The notes beneath the pieces were generated by a model. It saw nothing but the letters and a program-made list of their open reading frames with translations, searched no databases and was not told the origin of the DNA. Made by a program: the position numbers and the translations under genes. This document shows positions 47,746-58,745 of a stretch of 64,000 bases of DNA, piece after piece. The first letter of the stretch is position 1. Every line of letters starts with the position of its first letter. The DNA comes from Strongyloides papillosus (taxonomy: Eukaryota > Nematoda > Chromadorea > Rhabditida > Strongyloididae), in the NCBI GenBank assembly GCA_005656395.1, contig SRSI01000071.1, positions 1-64,000 on the forward strand, given 5' to 3'.

Positions 47746-48350
47746 CCTATTGCATCCTTTTTTTACTTTCATCATAATCTAGTTAGTAAATTGATTCTAT
47801 TAAAAAATAATTTATTGTTTACAATAGACTTTCACAAAGCGATACGCGATTCTGTAAGAAATGTTATTCGGACTGATTCTAGGAACAAATGCTATCTGAA
47901 ACGATAACTGTACAGATATGTGTACGTTTATAATTTGTTATAAAATGTAACTAATAATACGAATTACTTTTTTCAATTTATACAATCATAAACAAGGGAC
48001 TATATATTACTTACATGATATTTTATTTAGCTAATAATAACAAGTTTTTAGAAAATTACTAAAACTTAACGCACAAGATTTTATTCTGCCAATGTTTTCA
48101 ACACCATTGCCAATAAAATACTATATTCCGTTATCATTGAGGTTATACTAAACGAATTTTTCTATCCTTGAGACATTTTGTAGTGAATAGTTTCCCAAAA
48201 AATTCGTACATAATTTTTTCTTTAAATAGTTTTAATAAAAAGAAAACTAAACGTACACATATGTGCCAATGTCCCTGAAGAGGTTAATTTTCTTATGGTA
48301 TGTGCTACAAAGTTTTGTGGTGGATATGCATACAATATACCTAACTTAGA

Positions 48351-49890
48351 CTAAGAATAATGAAAAGCATTTTTATTTTCTAACAGAGAGAAATAATCAT
48401 CAACAATTGTATTTTGCTTAGTCGCAAATAAATCGAACTTAATATTTTTTGTTCTTAGGTAATCTATTATCGATCTTTTTATAGTAGACTTTCCCGTTGT
48501 AGTCAGTCTTCGGCTCTCCAAATCCGCGAGAGTGTTGTGGAGTCCTACAATATGTGATAAATTTAATGATAAACAACGGTTTATAAGTAAAGTATTAGGA
48601 GACTTTAATAGAATATTCATGATTTTATTAGAATAGCTACCTTACAATAACGCCCCTAAAGAAGGCATGTTGTCTGTCTTAACTTCAATTTTACAATCGT
48701 GTAAGTCGGCCAACTAATCATAATGTTTTATTGTGGCGATAGAACCATATAATTCCTATATATTTATGTGTTGACTCACTAGTGATATAGTATTGTTACT
48801 ATCATCTAATATCCCGGGGAAACTTCCTGAGATTGGTGGTAACTGTATATTTGTGGCATGACCACTCCAACCAGCTTGGCTCGCGTCACTAATTATTGTG
48901 CATACTGGGTCATTATATAAAATTGGTCTACTGGGATTGGAGTCTATGAAACGTATTAACCACTGTATACTATGCTTATTTTCATCTGATAGATCGACTC
49001 GTCTATTATATTGACAATTATTGTCTATTATTAGCTGTTGTAAATCTCTTAACAAGGCTCTATGATTATGAGACACAAATGAAGTGGTTTCTAACATACC
49101 AATGAAACTACATAACTTTCTTAGTGTGGGTTTCTTGTCGAGTAATGTGTTACCTAACTTTTGTATATTTAGTCTCTTTGTAAATGGTATTTTAACTGTA
49201 TTAATAGTGGAATCTAAATAATATCTAAGAAATTCGATCTGTTGTATCGGTACATGTGTACATTTTTCTAGGTTTAACGTAAATCCTAGTTTTCTGAACG
49301 TAGAGATCATAAACTTGGTTTGATCTTGTAATAATATTTTGTTTGGTGAAAGTGCCAAAAAATTATCTAAGTATCGAATACAATTAATGCATTTTCGACG
49401 GAATAGGCTAACTACTGAAGTTAATAGTCTTGTAAATAAGTATGGAGCCTGTGATAGTCCAAAAAACATGACATTAAAATTATATAATTTATTTTGATAA
49501 GTAATACCAAGTCATTTTGCAGTATCAGGACTGGCTTTTACACTCATGTAAGCACTAGTTAAATCCAATTTGGTATAATAATCATCCTTCTCGCTAAGAT
49601 TTGGTAAGTCTTTAATACTTTCCATCTTAAATTTACAATTATCCATACATAATCTCTATTTAGAGGTTTAGCATTTACGACCAGTCTCAACTTAGGAGTG
49701 GTAGCTGTGGGTTTTTCTATAACGAAAACATTACACACATGACTAAGATCGTTCAATTTTACTGGGGTTAACGCGCCCTCTTGAACTAGCTTATTAATCT
49801 CTTCTAAAATAAATGCATGGTGGTGGATAAATGTGAAGTTAAACCCCTCTACTATCTCTAACACCTCGTTGTCATGTGTAATTTCGCGCC
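48351..49890 (-). pseudogene. DIRS-like reverse transcriptase / RNase H, decayed
   Basis: The RT begins at about 49890 in broken frame (WREITHDNEVLEIVEGFN), then EEINKLVQEGALTPV and KLRLVVNAKPLNRDYV. A frameshift near 49645 is followed by KFKMESIKDLPNL and the first catalytic Asp in TKLDLTSAY. A TGA stop replaces a Trp codon near 49513. After that MFFGLSQAPYLFTRLL, typical of DIRS, and the active-site motif, which reads YLDN instead of YxDD. RNase H shows SDASQAGWSGH, VKTDNMPSLGALL and the DIRS-style end VGLHNTLADLESRRL...FDLFATKQN. Stops interrupt it around 48650-48755. There are multiple lesions, so it is dead. No tyrosine recombinase was found. Confidence 0.85.
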
Positions 49891-49900
49891 AATATTATAT

Positions 49901-50617
49901 TTAGTTGGCGACATCACCCGAAATAAATTTTTGAGTTTTATCAACAACGTACCTTTGTTTTTTGTCTCCTTCCTTCATGCTATAAGCACGACGTTTGTTC
50001 TTTTTATTGACATTAGTTAACTTGTTGATGAGACTATCTGATGATGGTTGAAGGACTTTTTTGTGTATGTACTCCTCCAGTTCTCCAGAGATCAGAGTGA
50101 GTGCATGGGAGCCGTCCATCTTTGTCTCCATTTTGTCGTGGTCCACCGGGAAGAAACTGGATAGAGTAACCACGTTGCCACTGAGCTGGCGGAGGGCCAA
50201 GTTTCTGCGTTGCATGTTGAGTTAGTCGTAAGCGCTTTTTAAATGATCCAACGCTAAGATACCGATTGATTTCTTAACCAGGTGTGTGCAACAACCCAGG
50301 GCTTGAAGGATGTGGGTGGTTGCTCTATATAGAGCACTATCTGTGAATTGAGCAGTCTTGCTTAAACGCCGGTAGAATTCCTCTGGCAGAATGGGTGCTT
50401 TGAAAAAATTGCCCTTCACTACCCTGTGCTTTGTTGTCACGGCCTTCCAGTTGTCGTGGGTCAGCATGACCTGTCCCATCAGTGTCTTGACATCCATATT
50501 TTTGTTAATGTCAACTGCTTTGGATTCATCCAAAAAGAGATCGTTGATATCAACGGTTTCCTGACCTTCAAGAATGTTGGTTGGTTCGGCAGTATCAAGA
50601 TTCAAAAGATAATCCAT
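49901..50617 (-). pseudogene. Gag-like ORF of the DIRS-like element, one in-frame stop
   Basis: Starts MDYLLNLDTAEPTNILEGQE and runs 238 codons with a single in-frame TAA (50222-50224) separating two open halves. The second half includes KETKMDGSHAL-like and basic NKKNKRRAYSMKE stretches. Position upstream of RT, size and charge suit a gag protein. No zinc knuckle is seen. The family assignment rests on the neighbouring RT, not on this sequence. Confidence 0.65.
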
Positions 50618-50770
50618 TAATAGTAAGAAATTAAATTACGTAATAATTGGGAGAAAAAATTTTAAAAGTGGATAATTATACGATAAGTACCTAAGTTGCG
50701 CGTGTTTTCGCGATGGGAGAGAGGTTTTATATGCAATATACGAAGTAATAGAAATCCAAGGATTTTGTAG

Positions 50771-51647
50771 TATAATTGTATTAGTGTTACATATTTTTAT
50801 TTAATATGAGTATTCTATTTTTTCCAATGTACAAACATATCCAGTACATATATTAACAAAGAAAACGCCCTTAGAATTTTATAACCTTAAAATTGGTGTT
50901 TCAGTCTTAAAAAGTATATATTTCACTAGGATAATAATTTTGTTATTATTATTACGATGTAGTAAAAAATCCGTACTTAAATTGGTAAAATCTAAAGTAA
51001 TTATACTTGATATTTATATTTTATTAATAACTCTCTTGCAAAATATCAAAAAATATCTTTTAGATTTATGACATTGCTTTTGTTAACATTATTTATGATG
51101 CAGTAAAAATCCTATACTTTCAGAATAGTAAAAATTTAGATTAATTTTGTTGTAATGTTTAAATTGAATAATAATTACTTTACAAAGTAAAAATTTTTTT
51201 TTATTTAAAATTAATAGCATATTTTCTAGTTTAAAATAATTTTGCTAACGTTATTTATGACATAGTAAAAATCTATACTTCAGATTTGTAAAATCTAGAG
51301 TAATTATGTTTAGCAATTGAATTTTATTAAAAATTTGCTCAATAATTAACAAAAATTTACTTACATCTTAATTATTAATGAATACATAGATTGCCAACAT
51401 AACATAAAATATCTTTTATATTCCAAATGTTACTGTATGAATTTAATTTATCAAAAAAACAACAATAACATAAAATAATACATTGAATCATCAAAAAAAT
51501 ATTAAAAATTTCATGTTTTCTTTGTTTATAAAAAGAGGAATTTACATTAATCTAATATTTTATAAACATAATCTCGACACGGAATATGGTAAAAAATCAT
51601 TGTGTGATTTTTGGCAAAAAACGCATTGTAGTATTTACGTGCTACCG
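50771..51647. mobile_element. Non-autonomous transposon copy 2, right 877 bp
   Basis: Aligns along its length with the right two thirds of copies 1 and 3 (ATTGTATTAGTGTTACATATTT... to ...CGCATTGTAGTATTTACGTGCTACC). The left part was separated by the composite element at 46461-50776. Its own left TIR is not found, so one target duplication cannot be shown; the right flank is GAGCTAAGA. Confidence 0.85.
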
Positions 51648-54169
51648 AGCTAAGACGGCGAGATCCACCTCTCTTATATTTTAACAAAGCAATATTCAAA
51701 TTTTAATTATCCTTTAAAATTTTCTTTCTCATTTTTTATATTTATAGTATTCTACAAAATTATAAAACGTTTTTCAAATTAAATCTATTTGCAAATTTTT
51801 TTTTAGATGGTATACTTAAAAAAATTTGAAAAATATTTTATGTTGTATATTTTGGTTTAAAGTATATTTACTTTATCTAGAAACATCAAAATAAATAAAA
51901 GACACGTATTTTATATAATTAATTACAAGATAAATCTTATAAAAATAATCACGTAGAATGTAGCCTATTACAACTTTTTAATGTAACTTACTTCTATACT
52001 AATTACTTTCTATTTAGGCGTCGAACATCTCCTAACACAAGACTCATAATTTACCTAGAACTCACACTCAAATTGGAAACACAACATTAAGTAATAATAT
52101 TAATTACGATTATATAGTATTAAAGTTACAAGAAAACAGTAGCTAGTAACAATGACAATCCAGTAACTAGCATTACTTAAAATGTCAGATAAAATGTTCT
52201 CGAATTTTTCCAAGCCTTGTATTTTTACTTTAGTATATACTGAGGAAAATATATTGTGCGGATGTTTGAGGTTGCAAATTTTTCTTGCGTTTATGAACGA
52301 ATTTTTGCGGTTGATAGAAATTTGACTTATTTAAATTGATATTTCTGCGGATATTTTACTTATAAATAAAAAGTATACAATATTACAATGAAATTATAGT
52401 GATTTGCGGTTTCTAGCCGCAAAATTTTTTTAAGTGTACTTGTTATATTTACAATATTTGAGTTTTAATAGAAATTACGTAAGCGTTTGTATTTTTAAAA
52501 AAATCTTGAATAAAATAATGTTATTTAAATCAAATTTGTTTTATAAAAGGGTTATTAGATAATTTATGTTAAAGGAATATCTCTGAAACACACTTACAAC
52601 AAATGTAATGTGAATGGTAAATTATCTAAATTTAAAATAATTTTAAAACACAGCTTTTGATATATTTTTAAGAAAGAAATAATCATTAGAGAATAATTTT
52701 GTAGTTTCGACAACATATCAAATTTTAAATATTAAAAATTACTAAAATAGTTTAACTTATACAATTTCCTACACATTTATTGTTATAAAATATTTGTCAA
52801 AGATATTGTATAAAATATTCATTATATGGACAATTATAGTTATGTGTTAATAGCATTTGCAAGTTTAATTGACTATTTCTCTAAAAATATTTTACAGGAA
52901 GAAAAGTATAAATGCCAATACATTTTTCTATGTATTTTACTGGTTATGATCAACCAGAACGTAGTCTTCACTTCAAAGTGATATTTTAAAAATCATGAGT
53001 TTGATGTGGTGAATTTTTTATCTTAAATGTGCGTTTTGGAGAAATGCACTTCTTTTTTCAAGATGATGATTTAGTATTATTACAAAAAGTAAGAAATCAC
53101 CACTTTGGAGGTGAGGATTTTGTTTTGAATGTTTTATAATCTTCCCCACGAAGTGCAGGTTTGATTTCTGGCATATGAAATGTTTTATGAAAAACAACAC
53201 TTCAAGGAATTTCTTACACATTAAGTATTTTTTAACTTATTTTGCACAATTTATACAAAATTGATTGTGCTTTTATACATTTCGAATAGTATTAATAAAA
53301 CTAAAAAAAATGAATTTGACATGTTTCAACTTTTTAACACTTAGCTATTAGTTGTGAAAGTATATGCACTTTTCAAAAATCCATAAAAAGTCTTTCTAGT
53401 ATCAACTGCATATTATTGTGCTGGACAATTGACATAAAAATATAAAAAGAAAATTTCATAACAAAATTTTGATCAATTAAAAAACTTTGCAATAAGTAGA
53501 ATATACTTGACTATCAAGTTTGGCTGTTTTCATTTTATTTGTACTATATATATAAGTAAACAACGATGGTATTTATAATACTTTTGTTCACATTGTTTTT
53601 AATAACCATTTTTGCTTTATTTGAAGACTCAAGAGATGATTGTATAACTATTTTTAATTACATAATCGATCCGTTTAGCTACATCTTACCAATAAAACAA
53701 TTCAAATTAATATAAGAATAGAAAAAAATTCAATAATTCTTTACTAACTAAATTAGTTATAATCAACTAAAAACTAAATACATTTTTTTAAAGTTTAAAA
53801 GTATTTCCACATTGAAAAGTTATATATTTTGTCTTTGAAAGGTTTTACTTCTTTATTCTATAAAATTAGAAAAGTCAATTTTTAAAGCAAAGCAATATTA
53901 ACATAACGTCAAAAAATACATCTATTGATAAATGATTCATAAAAATTAATAAAGCTATAAAAACATGTTTTTAAATTATTTATTTTTAAAAATTGATCAA
54001 ATTTAACGACAGGCATGAAGAAACCAAAATTAATTTTATTTGTTATATTTATTATGGATATAATAAAGCAGTATATATAATTTTAATTCTTGTAGTCAAA
54101 AAATGTATTTAAATATTGCAAATTTAGTTTTAGAAAGTGCAGATTTTTTCGGATTTAGCGGTCTACCAC
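51648..54169. other. AT-rich gap with a short hairpin repeat
   Basis: No gene is seen. At about 53088-53222 a small inverted-repeat element has TAAGAAATCACCACTTTGGA at one end and, inverted, TAAGAAATTCCTTGAAGTG at the other. Its CACCACTTTGGAGGTGAGGATT line resembles the ends of the element that splits the tRNA-Thr gene. At 52967-52985, CTTCACTTCAAAGTGAT may be a third relative. Confidence 0.5.
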
Positions 54170-54200
54170 GGCTCAATGGTCTAGTGGTATGATTCTCGCT
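54170..54200 (+). tRNA. tRNA-Pro(UGG), 5' part, split by a transposon
   Basis: GGCTCAATGGTCTAGTGG followed by TATGATTCTCGCT: the acceptor 5' strand, D arm and 5' anticodon stem of a tRNA-Pro. The last nine bases ATTCTCGCT are repeated after the insertion. Joined with 55496-55536 it forms a 72-base cloverleaf with complete acceptor (GGCTCAA/TTGAGCC), anticodon (CTCGC/GCGAG) and T stems (CCGGT/ACCGG), and anticodon TGG in TTTGGGT. As it stands the gene cannot give a normal tRNA. Confidence 0.93.
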
Positions 54201-55486
54201 GGGTGCACGTAAATCCTACAAAAATTTTTGTCAAAAAACGCAATCTAGAGGATTGTGTGATTTTTGGCAAAAAATGCAATCTAGGATTTTATATAATAGT
54301 AATATATATACATAATATATACTACCATTATACAAAATACCAAATTGCCCCAGCCTCAGTAACTAAAACTGGGTTTTATAAACCAACGACATAATAAAAG
54401 TACCTACCCCACACCTATTTCATTTCATTCACTTATAATTTTTATGTCACTTTAAATAAAATAAAAATGATCTAATAATGATTAATATATACATTTTTTC
54501 GATAAAAGATAGAGTGATAAATTGTATAACTTATGAAAATATACTTTATTTTGATCATATTTGGTATAAAGAAAATTTTTAAAATACAAATTGTATTTAA
54601 CAATAATAATTGTATTAGTGTTACATATTTTTATTTAATATGAGTATTCTATTTTTCCAATGTACAAACATATCCAGTACATATATTAACGAAGAAATCG
54701 CTCCTAGAATTTTATAACCTTAAAATTGGTGTTTCAGTCTTAAAAAGTATATATTTCACAAGGATAATAATTTTGTTATCATTATTACGATGTAGTAAAA
54801 AATCCGTACTTTAAATTGGTAAAATCTAAAGTAAATATACTTGATATTTATATTTTATTAATAACTATCTTGCAAAATATCAAAAAATATCTTTTAGATT
54901 TATGACATTACTTTTGTTAACATTATTTATGATGCAGTAAAAATCTTATATTTTCAGAATAGTAAAAATTTAGATTAATTTTGTTGTAATGTTTAAATTG
55001 AATAATAATCACCTTACATAGTAAAAAATTGTTTTTATTTAAAATTAATACCATATTTTCTAGTTTGAAATAATTTTGCTAACGTTATTCATATTCATGA
55101 CATAGTAAAAATCTATACTTAAAATTTGTAAAATCTAGAGTAATTATGTTTAGCAATTGAGTCTTATTAACAATTTTCTTAATAATTAACAAAAATTTAC
55201 TTATATCTTAATTTATAATGAATACATAGATTACCAACATAACATAAAATTTTTTTTATATTCCAAATGTTACTATATGAATTTAATTTACCAATAAAAC
55301 AACAATAACATAAAGTAATACATTAAATCATCAAAAAAATATTAAAAATTACATGTTTTCTTTGTTTATAATAGAAGAAGTCTACATTAATCTTATATTT
55401 TATAAACATAATCCCGACACGAAATATGGTAAAAAATCACTGTGTGATTTTTGGCAAAAAACGCATTGTAGAATTTACGTGCTACC
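54201..55486. mobile_element. Non-autonomous transposon copy 3, 1,286 bp, inside tRNA-Pro
   Basis: Same family as 12330-13617 with the same ends (GGGTGCACGTAAATCC and the inverse of GGTAGCACGTAAATTC). It is flanked by a perfect 9-bp target duplication ATTCTCGCT (54192-54200 and 55487-55495). The perfect duplication and otherwise undamaged tRNA halves indicate a young insertion. No coding capacity. Confidence 0.93.
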
Positions 55487-55536
55487 ATTCTCGCTTTGGG
55501 TGCGAGAGGCCCCGGTTTCGATCACCGGTTGAGCCC
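55487..55536 (+). tRNA. tRNA-Pro(UGG), 3' part with duplicated target site
   Basis: Starts with the second copy of ATTCTCGCT, then the anticodon loop (TTGGGT), 3' anticodon stem, T arm (CCGGTTTCGATCACCGG) and acceptor strand TTGAGCC plus C. The internal B box is intact; the A box lies 1.29 kb upstream in the other part. Confidence 0.93.
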
Positions 55537-56904
55537 ACTCTTTTGCCCTTACTTTTAGTTTATGTAAAATTTTAATATATTTTATTTACAAATTGTAAAA
55601 AGCATTGGTTATGACTTTTCCTCATCTATTTTTACCAATAAGCTTTTTAGCTAACATTTTATTATTTGGCAATAACTTTCCAAACATACAAAAACTTATA
55701 ATACCATAAAAATTAAAGCATTCATGTTCTGTATTTATTGCAGATTTTTTAATTTAACTCAAAAGATTAAATCAACTACTATATAATCATATAAAAAATA
55801 TAAATTTACTAATAAAATCAACTATTGTATTATGAATTAATATTTAATTAAAAAATTATGATTTAAACATTACCTCAGTTAAAAATAAAATTTTAATAAA
55901 AAAAATATGTGTATACTTATTAATAAATTTATTCTACAATTTCAAAAGACAGACGGTTTTTGGAGAAATGACTAATTACATTAACACATTTATTTTTTAG
56001 TAATTGACAAAATAACATTATTCTCAGTTAATAACTTCTCGGCAATAATTAAAAAAATCTATATTTAGCATCACAAATAAAACTATTTATTCTAGAGTTT
56101 GAAACAGTAAATATTATGTCAAAATAGCAAATTTGTTCAATTAAAAATGCTTATCTGAAAGAAGTTTTTTGTTGAGGTAATCATGCTTTAAGTTGTCATT
56201 AAAATTATATAAATATTTTGCTTAAGTATTTTTTGAACAAGTTTTTTTTAATAATTTTTAAATGGAAACTTAAGAATTTTATTAGCAAGTACATTATTAT
56301 TTTTATTTTCATAACAGTTTTTATAAGACGAAGAATTTCTACAAAGTACGCAAAAATAAGATTTCTTTTATTTTAATCGACATTAATGATTCAATTTTTG
56401 ATATTTAAACTCAAAATAAAGAACATTTACAGAAATAAACCCATTGGTAAATAAATAAAATGAATTTACCATAAATTTTGTTCATTATTAACGTTTTACT
56501 ACTCAATTTTATAAATAAAGATATTTATTTAAATACCTATAAATTTACGTTATTTTGTTGATTGTTATTAATTTATAATACTTAAACAGAATACTAAAAA
56601 GTTTTGTTCTAGAGTAATAATAATTTAAAAATATTTCTTTGTTAAAGGCAAAAATTTTAATTAATTGTTTGATAAAGTAATATTGCGCGATCATAAAGGA
56701 TATAATCAATTGTTCATATAGAGTGAATATAGTAGCACTTTTTAATAGATTAAGATTTTTTAAATATTATAAATGTTTTACAAACAAATTTTTAAAGAAA
56801 TTGTTTAATAAAAGTTTACGATGACTTCTTTAAGCTTTTTAGAAAATAAAGAATATTAGCAAATGTTTGGATAGCACTTCTTATTGTTTTAACAAAATGT
56901 GAAT
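55537..56904. other. AT-rich gap, nothing recognised
   Basis: No reading frame, repeat with ends, or RNA gene seen. Confidence 0.6.
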
Positions 56905-56959
56905 TGCGACATGCTGGAATTGAACCAGCGACCTTCGGTTTACAAGACCGGTGCTACTA
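56905..56959 (-). tRNA. tRNA-Thr(UGU), 3' part, split by a transposon
   Basis: On the minus strand it reads (GT)AGCACCGGTCTTGTAAACCG, AAGGTCGCTGGTTCAATTCC and AGCATGTCGCA. The anticodon loop CTTGTAA gives anticodon TGT, and the T arm is GCTGG/CCAGC. The 5' part is 1.27 kb upstream at 58235-58254. The acceptor strand ATGTCGC pairs with the other half GCCCCAT at five of seven positions, so the gene has also collected point changes. Confidence 0.8.
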
Positions 56960-58234
56960 CACTTAGAAGGAAAACATCATCTCAAGGTGATGATTCCGCA
57001 CTTTTTTGCGTGTATGCTAATTCATCACCTTGAGGTAATAATTTTAAAAAAATACAAAAAGGGGTACCTTTCCCCAATAAAATGTCTCGGAGCATTTCCT
57101 TATAACAATATTCATATTTATGGCTATATTATTATTAAATAAGACAAACAAATAAACTTTTTATTGTAAAATTTTATTATAAAACAACTTTTTAGCAAAA
57201 GAAATTAAATTAATAAAAATTCAGTAGATAATAATTTTAAAATAATATCAAAACGTACCCATGTCGAACGATATAGCATATCCGAAAATTTGAACAGCAA
57301 CAACTATTCTTCCTATAATTAAAAATATTTTTAATTGTTAGTAAAAGTGGAAACTTATCTGATGTTGAATATCTTTGTCGATCTTGAAATATAAGAACCC
57401 AGTTTTACAAGTATCTGAAAAATATCATATATTTTAAGCAAACAAAACTTATCTTTATCACTAACTAATCCAATTTGACAGTAACTGCTCAGCACTTCTT
57501 AGTTTACATCTAAAATGAATAAAATAAAAAATGTGCACCTAAATTGAGTAATAAACCTCACTTGCAAACTTTAATAGTGAAAACTAAGTACCCTAGAACC
57601 AAGAACATTCATAAATATTAATCGAAAATGATAACTTACCTGTATACTTTGAATATTCCTGTTAATGTTGAAATACAGGAAACAAATCATACAGTGAAGA
57701 ATGATTGTTTTCTTCTTAGGACGCCATTAAGAGTGAATACAAATACCCTAAAAAATGATGATCTTTCAGTTTTGGCTTTTACTAACCAGGCGGAAAACCC
57801 AATACATATTGGGGTAAGTAATTAATTTATTTTTCTTATTGTATTATTATAGTTTAATTAACTAAATAAAGTTTTATATTTACTATTCGCTTTATTAACA
57901 GGTGTAGGCACCAACTTATTTATTTCGCTATACAAATGCCTAAAAATAACTATATTTAAAGCTAATTAAACTTATCTTTGTATTAACTAGTCACATATAT
58001 TACCAACTGGTCCATACTTCATGTAAATTATACCTAAAACATAAATATTAGAAAGGTAAAATGATAAAAACATATTATGAAATATAATGTTTTGATATGT
58101 TTATATATACAGTTCCAATGTTATGTTATACCTTTGTAAGACATCTTCCTGTTAACTAAATTCTAAATAAAATCCTGACCTTTAAGTGATGATTTTAAAA
58201 ACATCACCTTGAGATGAGGATTCAGTTTTGAGTG
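56960..58234. mobile_element. 1,275-bp non-autonomous element inside tRNA-Thr, TA flanks
   Basis: Both ends, read inward, begin CACTYARAA and reach a shared CATCTCAAGGTGATG hairpin, an imperfect inverted repeat of about 33 bases. TA flanks both sides (56958-56959, 58235-58236). Removing the element and one TA leaves a 73-base tRNA-Thr-like sequence. A second inverted copy of the CCTTGAG...GTGATGA line sits just inside the left end (57020-57040). The ends and TA suggest a Tc1/mariner-like MITE. It contains a possible small spliced frame at 57628-57943. Confidence 0.75.
57628..57943 (+). CDS. Possible small spliced gene inside the tRNA-Thr element
   Basis: An ATG at 57628 opens MITYLYTLNIPVNVEIQETN and continues for 62 codons to IHIG, then a perfect donor GTAAGTAA at 57814. 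An acceptor at 57907 (TTAACAGGTGTAG) keeps phase and adds APTYLFRYTNA before a stop, 73 residues in all. The product is unknown. Its composition is gene-like compared with the AT-rich surroundings, so it may be a host exon captured by the element or a chance frame. Confidence 0.35.
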
Positions 58235-58254
58235 TACCACTGAGCCAATGGGGC
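58235..58254 (-). tRNA. tRNA-Thr(UGU), 5' part
   Basis: Minus strand GCCCCATTGGCTCAGTGGTA: acceptor 5' strand and D-arm A box, ending at the TA target of the inserted element. It continues at 56957 on the same strand. Confidence 0.78.
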
Positions 58255-58745
58255 TGAGACGACGGGTATGTCTTGACTGGTAACTATGTTAAGTCATTTA
58301 TACAATCAATTGTAAAGGTCAAGATTTGGAATATTAGCTTATTGTATAATAAATTAGTTATAGATAATTAGCAACTTGCCATATAAATTTGTCAAATTTT
58401 TAAAATGATTATTATGCCCTAGAAATTTACAGGTATATGTATTTTAACATGGGGAATCCATTTTTAAAATTATATTTTTAAAAAGTTGTATGTAAGCACC
58501 TAAAAAAGGAAGTAAACAAAACTTTATTCTTAGGATAAAAGTTACAGTGACAAAATTCCAAGTAATCTTTATGTTAGTTATTTATTTGTTTACTATTACA
58601 GTATTTATACAAATAAACAAAAGAATATAAGCTAATTACAACTTTTTAATAGAAAATAAACAATGAAGAAGATTATTACAGAAATAAAATTGAAAAAAAC
58701 GCATTTAAACATTTAATTATATTTCTATTAAACTAAACTTGATTG
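58255..58745. other. AT-rich gap, nothing recognised
   Basis: No supported feature. Confidence 0.6.

Larger units (their letters stand above)
46461..50776. mobile_element. Composite element bounded by 46-bp inverted repeats (DIRS-like plus piggyBac remains)
   Basis: The left end AATTATACTAGAAATCCGAG...TTCGTATATTGCAT (46461-46506) is matched in inverse by 50731-50776, with about 85 percent identity. Between them lie, in minus sense, a decayed DIRS-like gag and RT/RNase H and then a piggyBac transposase fragment. DIRS elements have inverted terminal repeats and make no target duplication, which fits. The piggyBac piece would then be a secondary insertion that replaced the tyrosine recombinase region. 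Alternatively the inverted repeats belong to another DNA transposon hosting both. The element interrupts copy 2 of the 1.29-kb transposon. Confidence 0.6.

Noticed and set aside
51648..51685. Possible third split tRNA to the right of transposon copy 2 (GAGCTAAGACGGCGAGATCC)
   Set aside because: GC-rich and tempting, but no complete T arm or acceptor can be built, and the matching left half is missing.
53018..53221. 67-codon minus-strand frame
   Set aside because: It lies across a short inverted-repeat element and has no family resemblance.
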